Shown: positions 1-11,848, counted from the stretch's first letter. The stretch is 64,000 nucleotides of DNA from Chrysoperla carnea (GCF_905475395.1 NC_058338.1:6710935-6774934), one strand, 5' to 3'. Numbers and translations: made by a program. Notes: generated by a model from the letters alone, not told the origin.

Positions 1-1057
1 CGAAAATTGATTAGCTTTAGTTTGAAAAGAAATAAATTAATCAAGAAAGGTATTCACACAAAAAATATATAAATTAACGTTAAAAGAAAATAGGAAATAA
101 CAACGATACACAACGAAACACTTAATAAAAGCATGTGAAAATTAACAATTGACTAGGTTAATTGTTGAAATACTTTATACGAACAGTGTTGAATATAAGT
201 TCTTATTATTTTATAATTAAGATAAGTTTAAAAAAGAATCATGTAAGATAAAATGGTAACCATTTTTCTCCTTAAAACTCGATATTTTTTCTAAAATTTC
301 TATAAGCGAACGTCCAAAAATTTGATATTTTCACCCCCTTAATATTATCGGATAGGTTTAGCATGAAACTGGAACCACTCACTATTTGAAGCAATCTACA
401 AATTTTCAACCCTCTATCTTTTATAGTTTTTGAGAAAATGGTATAACTAATAAATAAACAAATTTTATAAACTTATATAAACTTTTAATATTTTTAAGCG
501 TTAAAAACTTGGGACTAAACTTAATATACTCTGATATATTTCATATACAGGGTATAAAAATATTGGTAGATTGGATTCTTCTTTACCTCCATCGGTAAGA
601 GTTTAAATCAAATAAAAAGTTTTAATTAATACAATATCACTAAAGAGATGTAAGACCAACTACAGAGTGTCGGGCTTGCCATTAATATAGTGAATTGTTA
701 TTAAAAAAACGAGTTTTGGTGTTTACCAATGAGTACTTGTTGCTTTCTGTTAGACTGATATACATATACAGAAAAATTTATGATTTTAATTTTAATTTTC
801 TAATTCTAATAATTCCACAATATTTTTATTATAATTTTATATAATTAAATTCGTTTATAAAAATTAGGTCGGAAAGTGAATCAGAGTGGCCAGAGAGTGA
901 GGGACACTTTGTATACACAATATATTTATGTCAACAACACGAGAATTCCCAAGATATATTGATGAATGACGTGTATGTATGTATCAACAAAACTTGATTG
1001 ACTTCACTAATTCTGCTCTAGTTGAGCACTGATACTTCTATGAATTTAGCTCACCAT
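1..1057. other. AT-rich non-coding DNA, left edge
   Basis: No coding exon was recognised on either strand. Bases 490-562 are a short fragment of a dispersed repeat (family R) also found at 4963, 8390, 24255, 35587 and 60460; it carries the 'aacttgggactaaacttaatata' block of that family in slightly changed form. The rest is AT-rich sequence without visible structure. Confidence 0.6.
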
Positions 1058-1728
1058 TTAAGGATATATGAGCATGACAACAATGTTTGATTTAAAAGCT
1101 CAAAATTTGTTTATAGGTAAACTTTTACTCAAAGAATATGTGGTTAAAATATGTGTCTTTCTAAGAGTGGCTGTTTTTCTTTACTTACATGACGTAAAAA
1201 ATTGCGACGATTGCGTAATTATCATTGTCTATACATGGTATTTTAAATAATTAACTCAGTCAATTATTTTCACTTGTTAATATTATAGAGAATCCAAAAT
1301 CGTATAATTTTATGTGAATTATGGATCATTTTGAAACAGGGATAAGTTCATTGATGAAGGGGGTGGATGTTTGGATAAATTATTTTGGTATGGTACTGTT
1401 CCATATATTATTATTAATATTATCATGAACAGCTGTGTTTCTATATTGTATGGGTCATTCTACGATAAGAGATATTTTCTCATCAAAAACAATCACATCT
1501 GCTTTGTATCTTATTTTCAACTCTTGATGATGAATTTTGTTATAACTTCATAAATGTAAATTTTTCGATATGTACCTTGGTTATTTTCATTTTTCGGTAT
1601 TTTAAAAATAACACCAGATGTAGAAAAATTGTATTCTTACTTTTAGTCTTATATCGTCAAGTTAAAGTAGAAATTTATCATCAAAATTGAAGATATATAT
1701 TTTTGAAATTTGTACCCCACTACCGTGC
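1058..1728 (+). mobile_element. Degenerate copy of 645-bp TTAA-ended transposon
   Basis: The first 90 bases and the last 230 match the full copies at 15890-16535 and 20509-21153. The left end still reads TTAAGGATATATGAGCATG, but the right terminal repeat is lost after 'ccccactaccgtgc'. The middle (about 1148-1500) differs from the other copies, so this copy is rearranged or has taken an insertion. A separate pair of inverted arms (1450-1476 against 1843-1870, sharing GGGTCATTCTACGATAAGAG) overlaps its right half and may mark a second element. No transposase frame is visible; the short open frames inside are not coding. Confidence 0.7.
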
Positions 1729-2060
1729 AATACATTGTATAAATAATAAGAGCCTAAAATATTCCAATTACTGGACAAAGGCCTTGTATAAAATCACAAC
1801 AATTAGGATAAAACATCTATTTTATAATGATTGTTGCACATATTATCTCTTATCGTAGAATGACCCTTATGTATGAATGTGTGGTGTGTTTGCTTCTAAT
1901 TTGATAACTGTGAACGTTCAATTACAATTACAATCACACCATCATACAACTTTAATAGTCAGTCCACACTTACACATTTAGTACTTACACTAACATTTAA
2001 TATCAATTGTTTATTAATAATGATATGAGAAAGTATATGAAAATTTTTATTTAAAAATAC

Positions 2061-2185
2061 AGGATGGACCCCATTTTAATATCTTATGGCTAATAGCCCG
2101 TTTTGTAGTTAACCAATCAAAAAATAACTTAAAGAAAAGTTGTAGAGTTTGATGGGGTACATCATGTTTTGACATAAGATTGGAC
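2061..2185 (+). mobile_element. Half copy of TACAGGGTGG-type foldback MITE
   Basis: It starts 'tacaggatggacc' and continues through 'ttttgtagttaaccaatcaaaaaataac' in pieces, matching one arm of the complete foldback element at 40503-40727. The second arm is missing here, and the sequence runs directly into the Helitron that starts at 2199. Confidence 0.65.
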
Positions 2186-2198
2186 GAACATCAGTTTA

Positions 2199-2721
2199 TC
2201 CCTATATATTATAAATGTGAAAGTAAGGATGTTTGTTACGCTTTCATGCAAAAACTAGCGAATGGTTTTTAATGAAACTGTACAGCAATATAGCTCATAC
2301 ATCAGAATAACACATGAGCTATAAATAAAAAAGATACAGATATTTAAAAAAAATTTTTTTAATAAAATTTAATCTGACATTTACTATTTTAAATTTTTAC
2401 AGAAATCTTTAATTTATGGTTTAAAATGATGATCATAACTCTACTCCATCTGTGATCATCATTTTGAACCATAAAATAAAGATTTCTGTAAAAATTTAAA
2501 ATAGTAAATGTCACAATTCACGGCTACCTTTTCTGATATACTGAATGAATTATGACTACTTTACAATTTAAAAAATTGAAAACTCTGCATATTTTTTAGC
2601 TGCGTAAAACAATCCCTTCAAGTGTTATGGAACGTTGATAAGTGAGATCAAAAGAGGTGATGGCCATAAAACGATGGTTTTTTACTTTTAAGCCCAGTGA
2701 AACGGGCGGGTATCAAGCTAG
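2199..2721 (+). mobile_element. Non-autonomous Helitron, plus strand
   Basis: The element begins TCCCTATATATTATAAATGT and ends in CTAG, inserted between A and T, as Helitrons are. A GCCC/GGGC hairpin (around 2690-2706) lies about a dozen bases before the end, followed by GGGCGGGTATCAAGCTAG. The shared 5' block with GAAAGTAAGGATGTTTG and the 'acgctttcatgcaaaaactagcgaa' region match the minus-strand copy at 6571-6928. No Rep/helicase gene is present. A 140-bp palindrome (2371-2513) sits inside this copy and is absent from the other, so it is either a nested insertion or a local inverted duplication. Confidence 0.8.
2371..2513. repeat. Near-perfect palindrome inside Helitron
   Basis: Two arms of about 62 bp, beginning 'gacatttactattttaaatt' and ending with its reverse complement, flank a loop of about 16 bp near 2440. 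The arms carry 'cagaaatcttta' and 'taaagatttctg'. The near-perfect match implies a recent inverted duplication. As RNA it would fold into a long hairpin. Confidence 0.85.
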
Positions 2722-2943
2722 TATTTATATTAAAATGATATTAATATTCATGGTTTTTATTTATTTTTTTATCAATTGATTGAATTTATTTTTTTCCCTG
2801 CATTGCATTGATACAGGAAGTAGATTAAAATGTAGAAGGAAATAACGAAATAATTTCATTAGGTTTTTCGTAAAGTACTTTTTTTTCTTTCCATTATGTT
2901 TTACTTTTTACGTCAATTATATTTTGGTTTCTTTTAACGTAGT

Positions 2944-3236
2944 TTTTCTACTGAAGGAGCTGTCACAGTGGCGAGGAGGAGGAGACAATGTCTCATCTTC
3001 TCTGTCACTGTCCAGCTCTTGTCATGAGGAGATGGATTTACTTGAACCAGCTTCTCTTTGACGACCTCTCCGACCTAAAGTCCGTTGACGTCAAAGCTCT
3101 CCTGCTGCTCTTAAACAGCTCCAAATTGTTCATGGAGTAGTGGCCGGGTATGGGCCAACCCTTTTTCGGTATCACAACGGATCCTATGGTCTAAGTGAGT
3201 CCCATCCCAGGACAGCCACTCTAACCTATCCTAACC
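2944..3236 (+). pseudogene. LINE 3' fragment: C-terminus of reverse transcriptase ORF
   Basis: In one frame (about 2950-3139) the sequence encodes a short C-terminal stretch with the zinc-knuckle-like pattern of non-LTR retrotransposon ORF2 tails: Cys-His-Ser-Gly-Glu, then ETMSHLLCHCPALV, closing with KLFME and a TAG stop. The same pattern (EETSIHFLCYCPAL) appears in the LINE at 5832. The tail ends in a repeated CCTAACCTAT motif, typical of a LINE 3' end. The rest of the ORF is missing, as expected for a 5'-truncated insertion. Confidence 0.8.
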
Positions 3237-4279
3237 TATCGTAGATTTTAATTCTGAACGTTTTGTTGATGAATTTTTTGTTTTCTTCATGCCTTAACAA
3301 TTCTTTTAAGAATTTTTATAAATTTTCTAAAATTTATAAATATTGAATTGCAAAAAAAGGAAAACGTAGAAAAATTTTAATGAAAACAAAGAACTTAAAG
3401 GGAAATTATCGTAAAAGGGGATAATAAATAATAAACCTTTGTGTAGTGGATTATCTGCGACATTTTTATTGATACCTATAAAAATAAAAATTGTTTTACA
3501 CGAATTGGTTAGATAACAGTTTATCAGACATTTTTTCCGTTTATTTCCCAATGTTGTTGTTCTCAGTAGTCTAAGAGCTCATCGTCGTAATAGACCTTTC
3601 TCACAGACCCGAGCTTTGCTCCTTATTTTTTTGGTAGATCGTGTATTTCGAGACTAAAGTTTCTGAAATAAAACGACGTTTTCTTAAAATAAAATCTACC
3701 TAGATTGATTTTTCGCCCCCGAAATCCTCTGCATACTAAATTTGCTCGTTTAAATATATACAAGAATTACTCGTTTAAATATATAAGATAAACAACGTGC
3801 GTGTGTCACAGTAACGCATGGCTGGGTCAGCTCTAAAATTACCATAAAATTCTATTTCAAAATATCAAGAATAGAACATTTCGTCTCTCACGAGTATTAT
3901 GCTCTAGCTTTTTCATATTAAAAACGATGATAATATTCCGGAATATATACCATTATTTTAACACGTAATTTCAAAACCGTTTTTTTTTCAACAATTTATT
4001 ATTTCTATATTTTGTTCGACATACAATGAACACAATGGATGGGTTGGCTCCTGGACTATAAATAATGATTGTAATATAATGTTGATTACATTCTTGCATA
4101 CATTTATTTATTGTCATTAAAGAATGAATATTGTGTGTGTTGGTAATTTTTTTTTTTATAATCATGTACAAAATTCAATAACTCAAGGTCGATTTTATTT
4201 TTTTATTTTGTTTACATAAACATCCATTAAGTATTTTAAGTAAACGTGTACGAATACATTACCTAACCAACCTATATTA
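3237..4279. other. Non-coding DNA without recognised elements
   Basis: AT-rich sequence. The only local structure seen is a repeated phrase 'ctcgtttaaatatata' near 3745 and 3768. No exon or transposon ends were recognised. Confidence 0.5.
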
Positions 4280-4600
4280 GTTAATTGCATGGAGGTTAGA
4301 AAGAAGGAGAACGATCGCTGTAGGAAATGGTGTCACAGAAATACGGACCAAATAAGTGAGGCGCTGCGATCGCTAAGTTGTCTCAATAAAAGCGGGCTGT
4401 TGTTAAATTTGTACATTATGCAACTAACTTCTTCTACTTTTACTCATAAACAGCTAACTTCACAGATACTACTTACCGACGACAGCGCGGCTGGTGACTG
4501 AAAAATGAACTATAAATTCTACAAATTTTTAGGGACAGGCGCGCTAATGCTTTAGCGAGTAGCGATCGTTTTCTTTCTCTCTAACCTCCATGGTTAATTG
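4280..4600. mobile_element. hAT-type MITE with 8-bp target duplication
   Basis: The 305-bp element (4288-4592) starts CATGGAGGTTAGAAAG and ends with the inverted repeat ...CTCTAACCTCCATG. The inverted similarity extends about 35 bp, into ACGATCGCT. It is flanked on both sides by GTTAATTG (4280-4287 and 4593-4600), an 8-bp direct repeat as hAT transposases make. A 70-codon open frame inside (4289-4501) is fortuitous: it starts within the terminal repeat and resembles nothing known. Confidence 0.85.
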
Positions 4601-4962
4601 TTTAGGTTCCGTAGTCTTAATTTGAGATAATTTTAAACCAAACTTTAGACAAATAGTCATATTTCTGTTGGTACCTTATCAATATTTGACATTTTAACCT
4701 ATTAATTTCATCAATTATGTCGTTTATTAGATATATCTTCTTGAATTAATCTTGAGGGAATTGTTTCTAGACTTCAGAAAAATCCCAAGACATGTATGTT
4801 ATAGTGACTTATACATTTGAGATGTATTTTAAAATTACGATGAAAATAAATTAACTTGAACAAAGGACCCCGCAATATTGGATAGGAAAATGGCTTTCCT
4901 GGAAACTTTTTTAAACCCAAAATGTTCTTCATCATTCTAATCAAAAGCTTTGACGACCATAA
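4601..4962. other. Non-coding spacer
   Basis: AT-rich spacer between the hAT-type MITE and a family R repeat. Nothing is recognised in it. Confidence 0.5.
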
Positions 4963-5205
4963 AACTTTTTATACCATGCATATATGTAATATGCAAGGTA
5001 TACTAAGTTTAGTCCCAAGTTTGTAACGCTTAAAAATATTGATGCTAAACAAAAATTTTTGGTATAAGTGTTCATAAAATCACCTAATTAGTCCATTTCC
5101 GGTTGTCTGTCTGTCTGTTATTTGTCCGTCTGTCATCAGGATAACTCAAAAACGAAAAAAGATATCAAGCTGAAATTTATAGCTGAAAACTACTCGTTAA
5201 AAATT
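4963..5205 (-). repeat. Dispersed repeat family R, copy 2
   Basis: It contains the family blocks 'agtttagtcccaagtttgt', 'gttcataaaatcacctaatt' and 'agtccatttccggttgtctg', then a (GTCT)n-like run at 5104-5137. It is the reverse complement of the long copy at 24255-24667. No protein-coding content is visible, so this is probably a non-autonomous transposon. Confidence 0.75.
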
Positions 5206-5820
5206 TTTGCTGCCGTGAGAGCTATTGGTCAGAATGATCCAAAGAACTTTTTAGGGTGGGTTAGGACAAGTTTCACAGAATGCCATTTGTCTATCTAATA
5301 ACAAAAATTAATATTCAACACTGTATAAACTTATTCCTAGCAAAGCCGCCAAGTAACAGCTAGTGTTTCCCTAAAGTATTTGATGGGGTATACACGCGGT
5401 AAACAAAAAGAAGTGTATCTAAACAATATTTAGGACATAAACAATTTGTTTATGTAGAATAGTAATAGAATAGAATTCCCCCGAAGATACATTTTAAAGG
5501 AATTTATAAATAAAAGACTGCAATGTTGAAGGAGATTCTGGTACTCTCTGGTACCTCTACTCTGTTATCATAGAACTGGCTCTGACTGCTATGTATACTT
5601 GATACTTGTCATGTAACAGTTGTGCATACTGAAGTATACATTGTATCATTGTATAATGGTCTCTTCTATATCCTTTAATATGTCTTTTGTATTCTGGATG
5701 TATATCGGGATCTACAAGGTTATTGTAAAATGTTGAAGGATAATAAATGATTTAAGAAAATACTTAAAATTTAGTAGGTGTAGAGTGAAATCAAGTTCAA
5801 TTTTAAAATTATTTACTATT
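5206..5820. other. Non-coding spacer
   Basis: No exon or transposon end was recognised. The sequence is locally less AT-rich near 5520-5700 but without a coherent reading frame. Confidence 0.5.
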
Positions 5821-6490
5821 ATCGTCGGTTTTTATTACCTGGATCCCCGGACACTCTGGTTGGAACGGTAATGAGAGAGCAGACAAGCTGGCCAAACTGG
5901 GAAGCACCATGGCTCCCAGTCAAGAAAAGCTTGCGAGGATGCCATACCAAGAAGGTCTTAACACATTAGGAGATAATCTGAAAAACCAACAATTAAAGGC
6001 ATGGACCAGCTACGAGGGAGGGAGAATCGCCAAAAGCCTGTTGGGTGAAGGAAACTCGCTCGGTAACAGAGCCGAGGAGATCTTGAAACTAAACAGAGCT
6101 GATATTAGAGTCATCGTAGAGTTACTCACAAGGCTGAATAACCTGAACAAGTTCCAACATGAGATTGGAAAAAGACAATCTCCCACCTGTGACAGATGCG
6201 GAGAAAATTCAGAAGAAACATCGATCCACTTTCTCTGTTACTGCCCGGCGCTCATACAGCAGCGAAGTAAATGGTTTGGTCCGGCCATAGTCGAACCAGA
6301 AGAAATTAGGAAACTCAGCGTTAGGCAAATCCTGGGTTTCAGTACATCAGTTGGTTATAATAGCCACTGAAAAGCGTAGCGGAGATAGAGTACAAGGGTC
6401 TATTTGGCTAGGTGCACTGAACCATTGCTTCGAGGCGCGATGATCGAGCATGGCCCGCTAACCTCCATACCCCATACCCATCGTCGGTTT
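5821..6490 (+). pseudogene. 5'-truncated LINE (RNase H and C-terminal tail) with target-site duplication
   Basis: The insertion (5832-6479) is flanked by an 11-bp direct repeat ATCGTCGGTTT at 5821-5831 and 6480-6490. From about 5838 to 6370 one open frame encodes the end of an RNase H domain (TWIPGHSGWNGNERADKLAK), then the C-terminal region with a Cys-x2-Cys...His...Cys pattern (CDRCGENSEETSIHFLCYCP), ending ...STSVGYNSH-stop. This is typical of ORF2 of I/R1/jockey-group non-LTR retrotransposons. The frame is intact but lacks the endonuclease and polymerase domains, so it is a dead-on-arrival copy. The tail ends in short CCATACCC repeats. The clear duplication and open frame suggest a fairly recent insertion. 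Confidence 0.92.
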
Positions 6491-6570
6491 AAAAAGTTAG
6501 GATGCAATACGTTTTAGAATTAGTGCTTAGCCTAAACTTTACCTATAATACATCCATCTTATTAAATAAA

Positions 6571-6928
6571 CTAGCTTGATATCCACCCGCTTCAGTGGGC
6601 TTAAAAGTAAAAACCACCGCTATATAGCCTCCGTCTCTCTTGATCTCACTTATCCCACTTTCATAACACTTAAAGGGATTGTTTTACGCAGCTCAAAGGT
6701 ATGCACAGTTGACAATTTTTTGAAAAGGTGGCCATGAATGTGACATTTACTGTTTTAAATTTAATTTTTTAGATTTTTTTTTTTTAAATATCTATATTTT
6801 TATGATGTATGAGCTATATTGCTGTACAGTTTCATTAAAAACCATTCGCTAGTTTTTGCGTGAAAGCGTAACAAACTAATAAACAAACAAACAAACATCC
6901 TTACTTTCACATTTATAATATATAAGGA
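6571..6928 (-). mobile_element. Non-autonomous Helitron, minus strand
   Basis: Read on the minus strand it begins TCCTTATATATTATAAATGT after an A and ends GGGTGGATATCAAGCTAG before a T, with a GCCC/GGGC-type hairpin near the end. It is the same family as 2199-2721 but 358 bp, lacking the internal palindrome. A (CAAA)n run near 6880 lies close to its 5' end. No coding capacity. Confidence 0.8.
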
Positions 6929-8033
6929 TACATAGAAATATATAAACATTTTAAGTTGTTTCTTAAATCGAAAAATCTTCTACAAAAAAACCATTGATAT
7001 CAAAACTTAACCTAAGTTGGACGGCTAAGCCGTCTCTAAAACAAAACCTTTACCTTAAACCTTTAATAAAATATTTACAAAATTATATTTTCAAAATTAA
7101 CTAAAAGAGTTTAAGTGATAATGCATTATTTAAACAATATTTTTCCTGTATATTTAAATAATAAATACGATTCTCCATTATACATGATATTTTCCATAAA
7201 ATTTATTTAAAATTAGTTTAATTTTTTAACATTAATTAAAAATATTCAACACAATAACTGTTAATTAAATTTGTGGTTTTGGGTATTTTATTTTCCGTTT
7301 TTATTAATTATATATCAGACCACAAACTCATTAGTTTTGTGTGAGAATAACAAATTTTATTTAAAAAAAACCATAAAGATTTAATTCTTTTTACGACTAG
7401 TTGATAATGAATTGCAGCGTTTCTTACCGTATTTCGAGCCATATCTTAGAATTTACTCAACCAGTCGTAAAATGGATCTGCTTTTTGTATTGGGTCAAAA
7501 TTACGTTATATACCAAGTTTTATTAAATTTCGAATCAAAAATTTTTCGGGATATATTCGACTTATTAGTTGTACTAATATCTTGAATCAAGAAAAACCAT
7601 TTTTCTAAGCAGAAAATGTTAAAAAAGCTATAAAAATTTTTTGTTTTGATAACTTGTATATGTTTTGATGAGTTGTGTACTGTGAATAATCAAGAAGAAT
7701 AAAAATTGCTGGGTAATTTAGTAACGAATACCCTGTAAATAAAATGAATCTTTCCATTTGAGAGCCATTTATTTGATATATATTTCATTTATGCTTGTTG
7801 ACCGATTTATTAAGATTGTTCTTCTGTTTCTGTATGAGAGATAGATTATTTATGTTCTGTTCTATTGCATCTGCTTGCTGAGCGTTCTTCATGACTCCTA
7901 CGCTTTTATTCTTATTTATAAACTAAGCAATGAAGCTTTGTAGCTTGTAGATTTTTATCATCAATTAATGTCTTTATTCTGGTCTGATAAACATTTCAAA
8001 GTCTATGACCAATATTTTAAACATTATATTATA
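6929..8033. other. Non-coding DNA
   Basis: AT-rich. No gene, RNA or transposon end was recognised. Confidence 0.5.
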
Positions 8034-8100
8034 CTAGCAGTTACCCACCCCGGTAGTTTTTTTGCTGTAGAAATTGATTTCACACTTGGCACCGCTCAAG
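8034..8100 (-). mobile_element. Possible Helitron 3' terminus remnant
   Basis: On the minus strand the segment ends CCGGGGTGGGTAACTGCTAG before a T, resembling a Helitron 3' end (GC-rich stretch, then CTAG). No matching 5' end was found, so this is a weak call based on the terminus alone. Confidence 0.35.
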
Positions 8101-8389
8101 AACGCTAGAAAAAACGTTGTCTCTAGTTAATATTTTTTTAGCGATTTTTCCATCTCGTTAATTATCAAATACTTTCAATAATTCTGTTTGTCCTTTGAGA
8201 AATACATCAAAATCAAAAAGTTTTGTGATTGAAAGGAAATTAAATCTTCAGAGAAATGGTTTATTGATATGTCTATACATAGATTACAATGTCTATGATG
8301 TACAGTGTCCGCTAGAGAATTTTATCTGGGTTTCATGCTCTTTTATTTTTGACGTACACTTACGAAAAATATTGATTTTTATATCCTGA

Positions 8390-8760
8390 ATAGAATATAT
8401 ATCAAAGTAGTTTAGTCCCAAGTTTGTAACTCTTAAAAATATTGATGCTACAAAATTTTTGTACTGGTGTTCATAAAATCACCTAAGTAATCCATTTCTA
8501 GTGGTCTGCCTGACCTACCTGTATCTGTGAACGCAATAAATCGAAAACAAAAAGAGATATTGATTTTTATAGCGTGCTCAAGACGTAATAAGTGAATTTG
8601 AATTCGTAAATGAGCATCATAAGTCCATTCGAGAAATGTAAAAAATGTTCCTTAAAAGATAAACAACTTTTGTTTGAAACATTTTTTCATAAATATCGCT
8701 GTTTTACCCTAAGAGCCCAAATTAGTGCAAAACTTAAGTTTCCATTTTGTGAAAAGCTAT
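8390..8760 (-). repeat. Dispersed repeat family R, copy 3
   Basis: It carries 'tttagtcccaagtttgtaac', 'ttcataaaatcacctaagta', 'gcgtgctcaagacgtaata' and, further on, 'gaaacattttttcataaata', which line up in order with the minus-strand orientation of the 24255-24667 copy. It is diverged and lacks the tetranucleotide run. Confidence 0.7.
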
Positions 8761-9635
8761 AAAAGAGATTTATCAATTTTCGGGAAAACGTTTATATTTT
8801 AATTCGTTTCGAGGCAGGTAGATTCCAAAAAATAAAATAAACATCCTAGCAAAATTTCCGGGGGAAAAATGGCCACCATTTTATCCTTCGTGAATCTTTT
8901 TCTGTCTATGTAAGGTATTTCAAAAAATATAACTCATTCAATTGTTTTTGTTTCAAAATAAGCCCAGTGAGTCTACTGTCGTCTGTGTCTGTTACTCCCT
9001 GTAGACACTGTATGTTAGTAGAGAGTACGGTGTATTATTTTGTTTGTTTATTTTTCAATAAATTGTTATACCTTTATTGAGTTGTGCCGGTGTTGCGCAG
9101 CGCAGCGCATACCATACAAATTTATTGTACACACTTTATTTTCTAAATCAAATACAATTTTCATTTTCTTATTTTCATTTATGTGTACCTTTTCTTACGT
9201 TCTCAAATTTATGAATAATGAATTGTTTTTTATCAATACACAATGTCCAATTTTATAATTTCTATATTAGTCATATTTTAAAACTAACACAGTTAATTGT
9301 TTAGATATCTACTGTAATGTTATTTAACTAAAAACTTACAAATATTCTTTTCTTTTGTTTTAGGTAAATGTCAATTAAAGGAAAACAATGAATTTTTAAG
9401 GTATTGTGAGGTTTGGAATTTTATTATTATTTTATATTTTGTTCAAAAAGTGCTCAATAAAATACATTATAAAAATTACTCGACTTTGATAGTAATTTTT
9501 CTAATATCAAGTTTGAATAACGGATTCATATACAGTATTTTTTAATTTAATCAAATATCCCCGCGCAAAATTTCTCATTGATCAAAGTTGTCCACGACAA
9601 AACATCCCCGGATAAAATATCTCCAAACTAAATGT
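8761..9635. other. Non-coding DNA
   Basis: No exon with convincing similarity. A 40-base stretch at 9363-9400 sits between an acceptor-like 'tttgttttag' and a donor-like 'aaggtatt', but it encodes nothing recognisable. Confidence 0.5.
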
Positions 9636-9880
9636 GCTTGCGTTTAATTGGATCGAGTTAGCACGAGTTTGCGGATCTTTTTGCTTTATGGTTAACCTTG
9701 TGATTGCGTTCATTCACTAATCCACGGGTTAGTTATGCCTTTAATCGGATTGAGTTAGCACGTGTCTGCTAACTTAATTTTCGCTTTTCGATTAATCCTA
9801 TGATTGCGTTCATTCACTGATCCACGGGTTCGCCATGATTTTAACCCTGTGATTGCGCTCCTTCACTGATTTTAAAGATT
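9636..9880. repeat. Degenerate tandem repeat, period about 105 bp
   Basis: Two full units and part of a third share 'gagttagcacg', 'ttgcgttcattcactgatcc' and 'acgggtt' in the same order. Units begin near 9640 and 9738; the partial unit is near 9840-9876. Divergence between units indicates an old array. Confidence 0.75.
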
Positions 9881-11636
9881 TTTTGCTTATACTTGAGTAT
9901 ATTTTGTCTAGACATATTTTATCTGATAATATTTTGTCGCAGGAATATTTGTGGGAATATTAACTCGTCAGCACTTGCGTCAACCGTTCGGTAATCTTTA
10001 GTCGCTAGGTGAGCGATTTACTTCGGTGTCACTTAAACTAACGAAAGAACATGAATCGGTCCGAAAATTTAAGAAGTAAATATTTTTTGTGCTTATAGCT
10101 TTACTCTCATGATGAGAGAAATTCTCACAATTTCTGAAGGACAAAATGCTTATAACGCGAGTGTTGGCTGGCTAACGTAAGCAACCAATCATTTTTTTTA
10201 TATTTTTTTGCTATTTCTTGTCTGTTGTTAATGAATTTCTTGGGGTACCAATTTTTTAAACACAATGTACTTGTTAATATTGTTATTTATAAACAATATT
10301 AAATTATTCAATTTCGTATCCCTACCTTTAATTTAAAACAAAACAAAACAATAGAAATCTTTTTATTTATTTACTATTAACTTCACTTTAACGTTGTCGC
10401 TTTAATCGAATTCGCACTTCAACGTCAATAACAACAACGTAAATACATTAATTTTTAGTAAAATTCATGAACTCCAATCGAAAGTGCTCAATAAATGGTT
10501 ATTTTTTTACATAGTGTGAAAATGAGGGATTGTAGAGGATAAAATTCTCTACAAATTTTGTCTGAAATATTTTTTGGTATGTTAGAACTGTTTTTGGAAT
10601 AGAGGGTGCTATCTTTCCCGGCATACATTTTATGTTTAGAGTGTATCTCGAACTCGAAAAAAAATAATTCAAAAAAACTGTAAAAGTGGGCATAAAAGGC
10701 CATATCTGAGGACCATGTTCTTTAAATGACCTTTGGTGGGTGTCAAATTTTGCGTATGTACTCCAGGTACAACTTTTCTAGGTAGACTTTTACCTATGGT
10801 GAGTGGAATGCGATTTAAAAACGTGAGATACGAAATTTCTAACATCAAACAACAATTTTCTTGGATAATATAATAATACTCGTATTTATCACTCAAGATG
10901 ATAAAGCAAAAATAAAACTTTCATTTTGGTATCGTATCAAAGAATGTTATTATGAAAATTGAATGGGTGTAATATAATTTGTACGTAGAGCTTCATCATA
11001 GCTCTACGGAGCACACACACAAACACACATCTCGTTATAATATGAATGACGTCGATAATAAAAAGCTCATATCATATTTGTAACAGTTGAATGCATACTT
11101 TAAAAAAATCAATTTGAGTTATTGGTTTGTGTTATAATATTAATAAAGATTGGATTTTAGCTCCTTTAAAATGTTAAAAAATATTTAAAATTATTTTCCT
11201 GGTGACTTTAAGGACGTTCCCAAAAATTACGTTTTCTTAGGATCATCGTTAAGTCGTGTATATATATATATTCTCATTTATGCCCTTTATAAGCAGGTCG
11301 TTAATACCTCTTACCGGTCTCATAGATTTAATCTGTTAAAGTTTGCGTTTTTAACATAAATCCTACATTCAAGTGCTTTTAAAGGTATGATTTATGTAAA
11401 AAGGCTAATTTCTAAAAAGATTAATTTGGCAAACCAATGTTCATTAGTTAAAAGCATGACAAATGTTTTCCTAAAAAGAAAATTATAACAAACGGCACTC
11501 GTTTTTCCATAAAATACATTTAAAATGATGAAATGAATGGCATTTGTGTGTTATTTCTTCTATAAGTGATTTTCTCTAAATCTTTAGGGAAAGATTTCCA
11601 ATCTTAATTAACCTGCAGCTCCAATTCATTAATAGC
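9881..11636. other. Non-coding DNA
   Basis: No gene is recognised. Open frames on the minus strand at 10488-10896 encode low-complexity peptides with no known motif and overlap each other in different frames, so they are not called. A short (CA)n-like run lies near 11013-11028. Confidence 0.5.
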
Positions 11637-11770
11637 TATACTATGCTTAGCCCCACCCGTAAGCCCGCCCGCTAAACATAAGTTTTACTACTATCTCTTG
11701 GACAGGTCTTCGGTCTAGCTGAAGCCTTCGGCAGTGGAGCTCGTTTCGCTCGCATATAGTTCTAGTAAAT
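11637..11770. repeat. CG-rich repeat remnant
   Basis: The stretch with 'agccccacccgtaagcccgc' and 'ctcgtttcgctcgcatatag' is much richer in CpG and palindromic bits than its surroundings and looks like the end of a transposable element. No partner copy or terminal repeat was found in the window. Confidence 0.35.
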
Positions 11771-11848
11771 ACCTATTCATAATACATGAATAATAATAAA
11801 TAATACCTCAATACTATTCAAATACCTGTTTACAATTCTTGATTAAAT

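Noticed and set aside
4289-4501. 70-codon open frame
   Set aside because: It begins inside the terminal inverted repeat of the hAT-type MITE and has no known similarity.
5104-5137. Tetranucleotide runs considered as CRISPR-like or regulatory repeats
   Set aside because: They are simple sequence inside family R copies; no spacer-repeat structure is present anywhere in the window.
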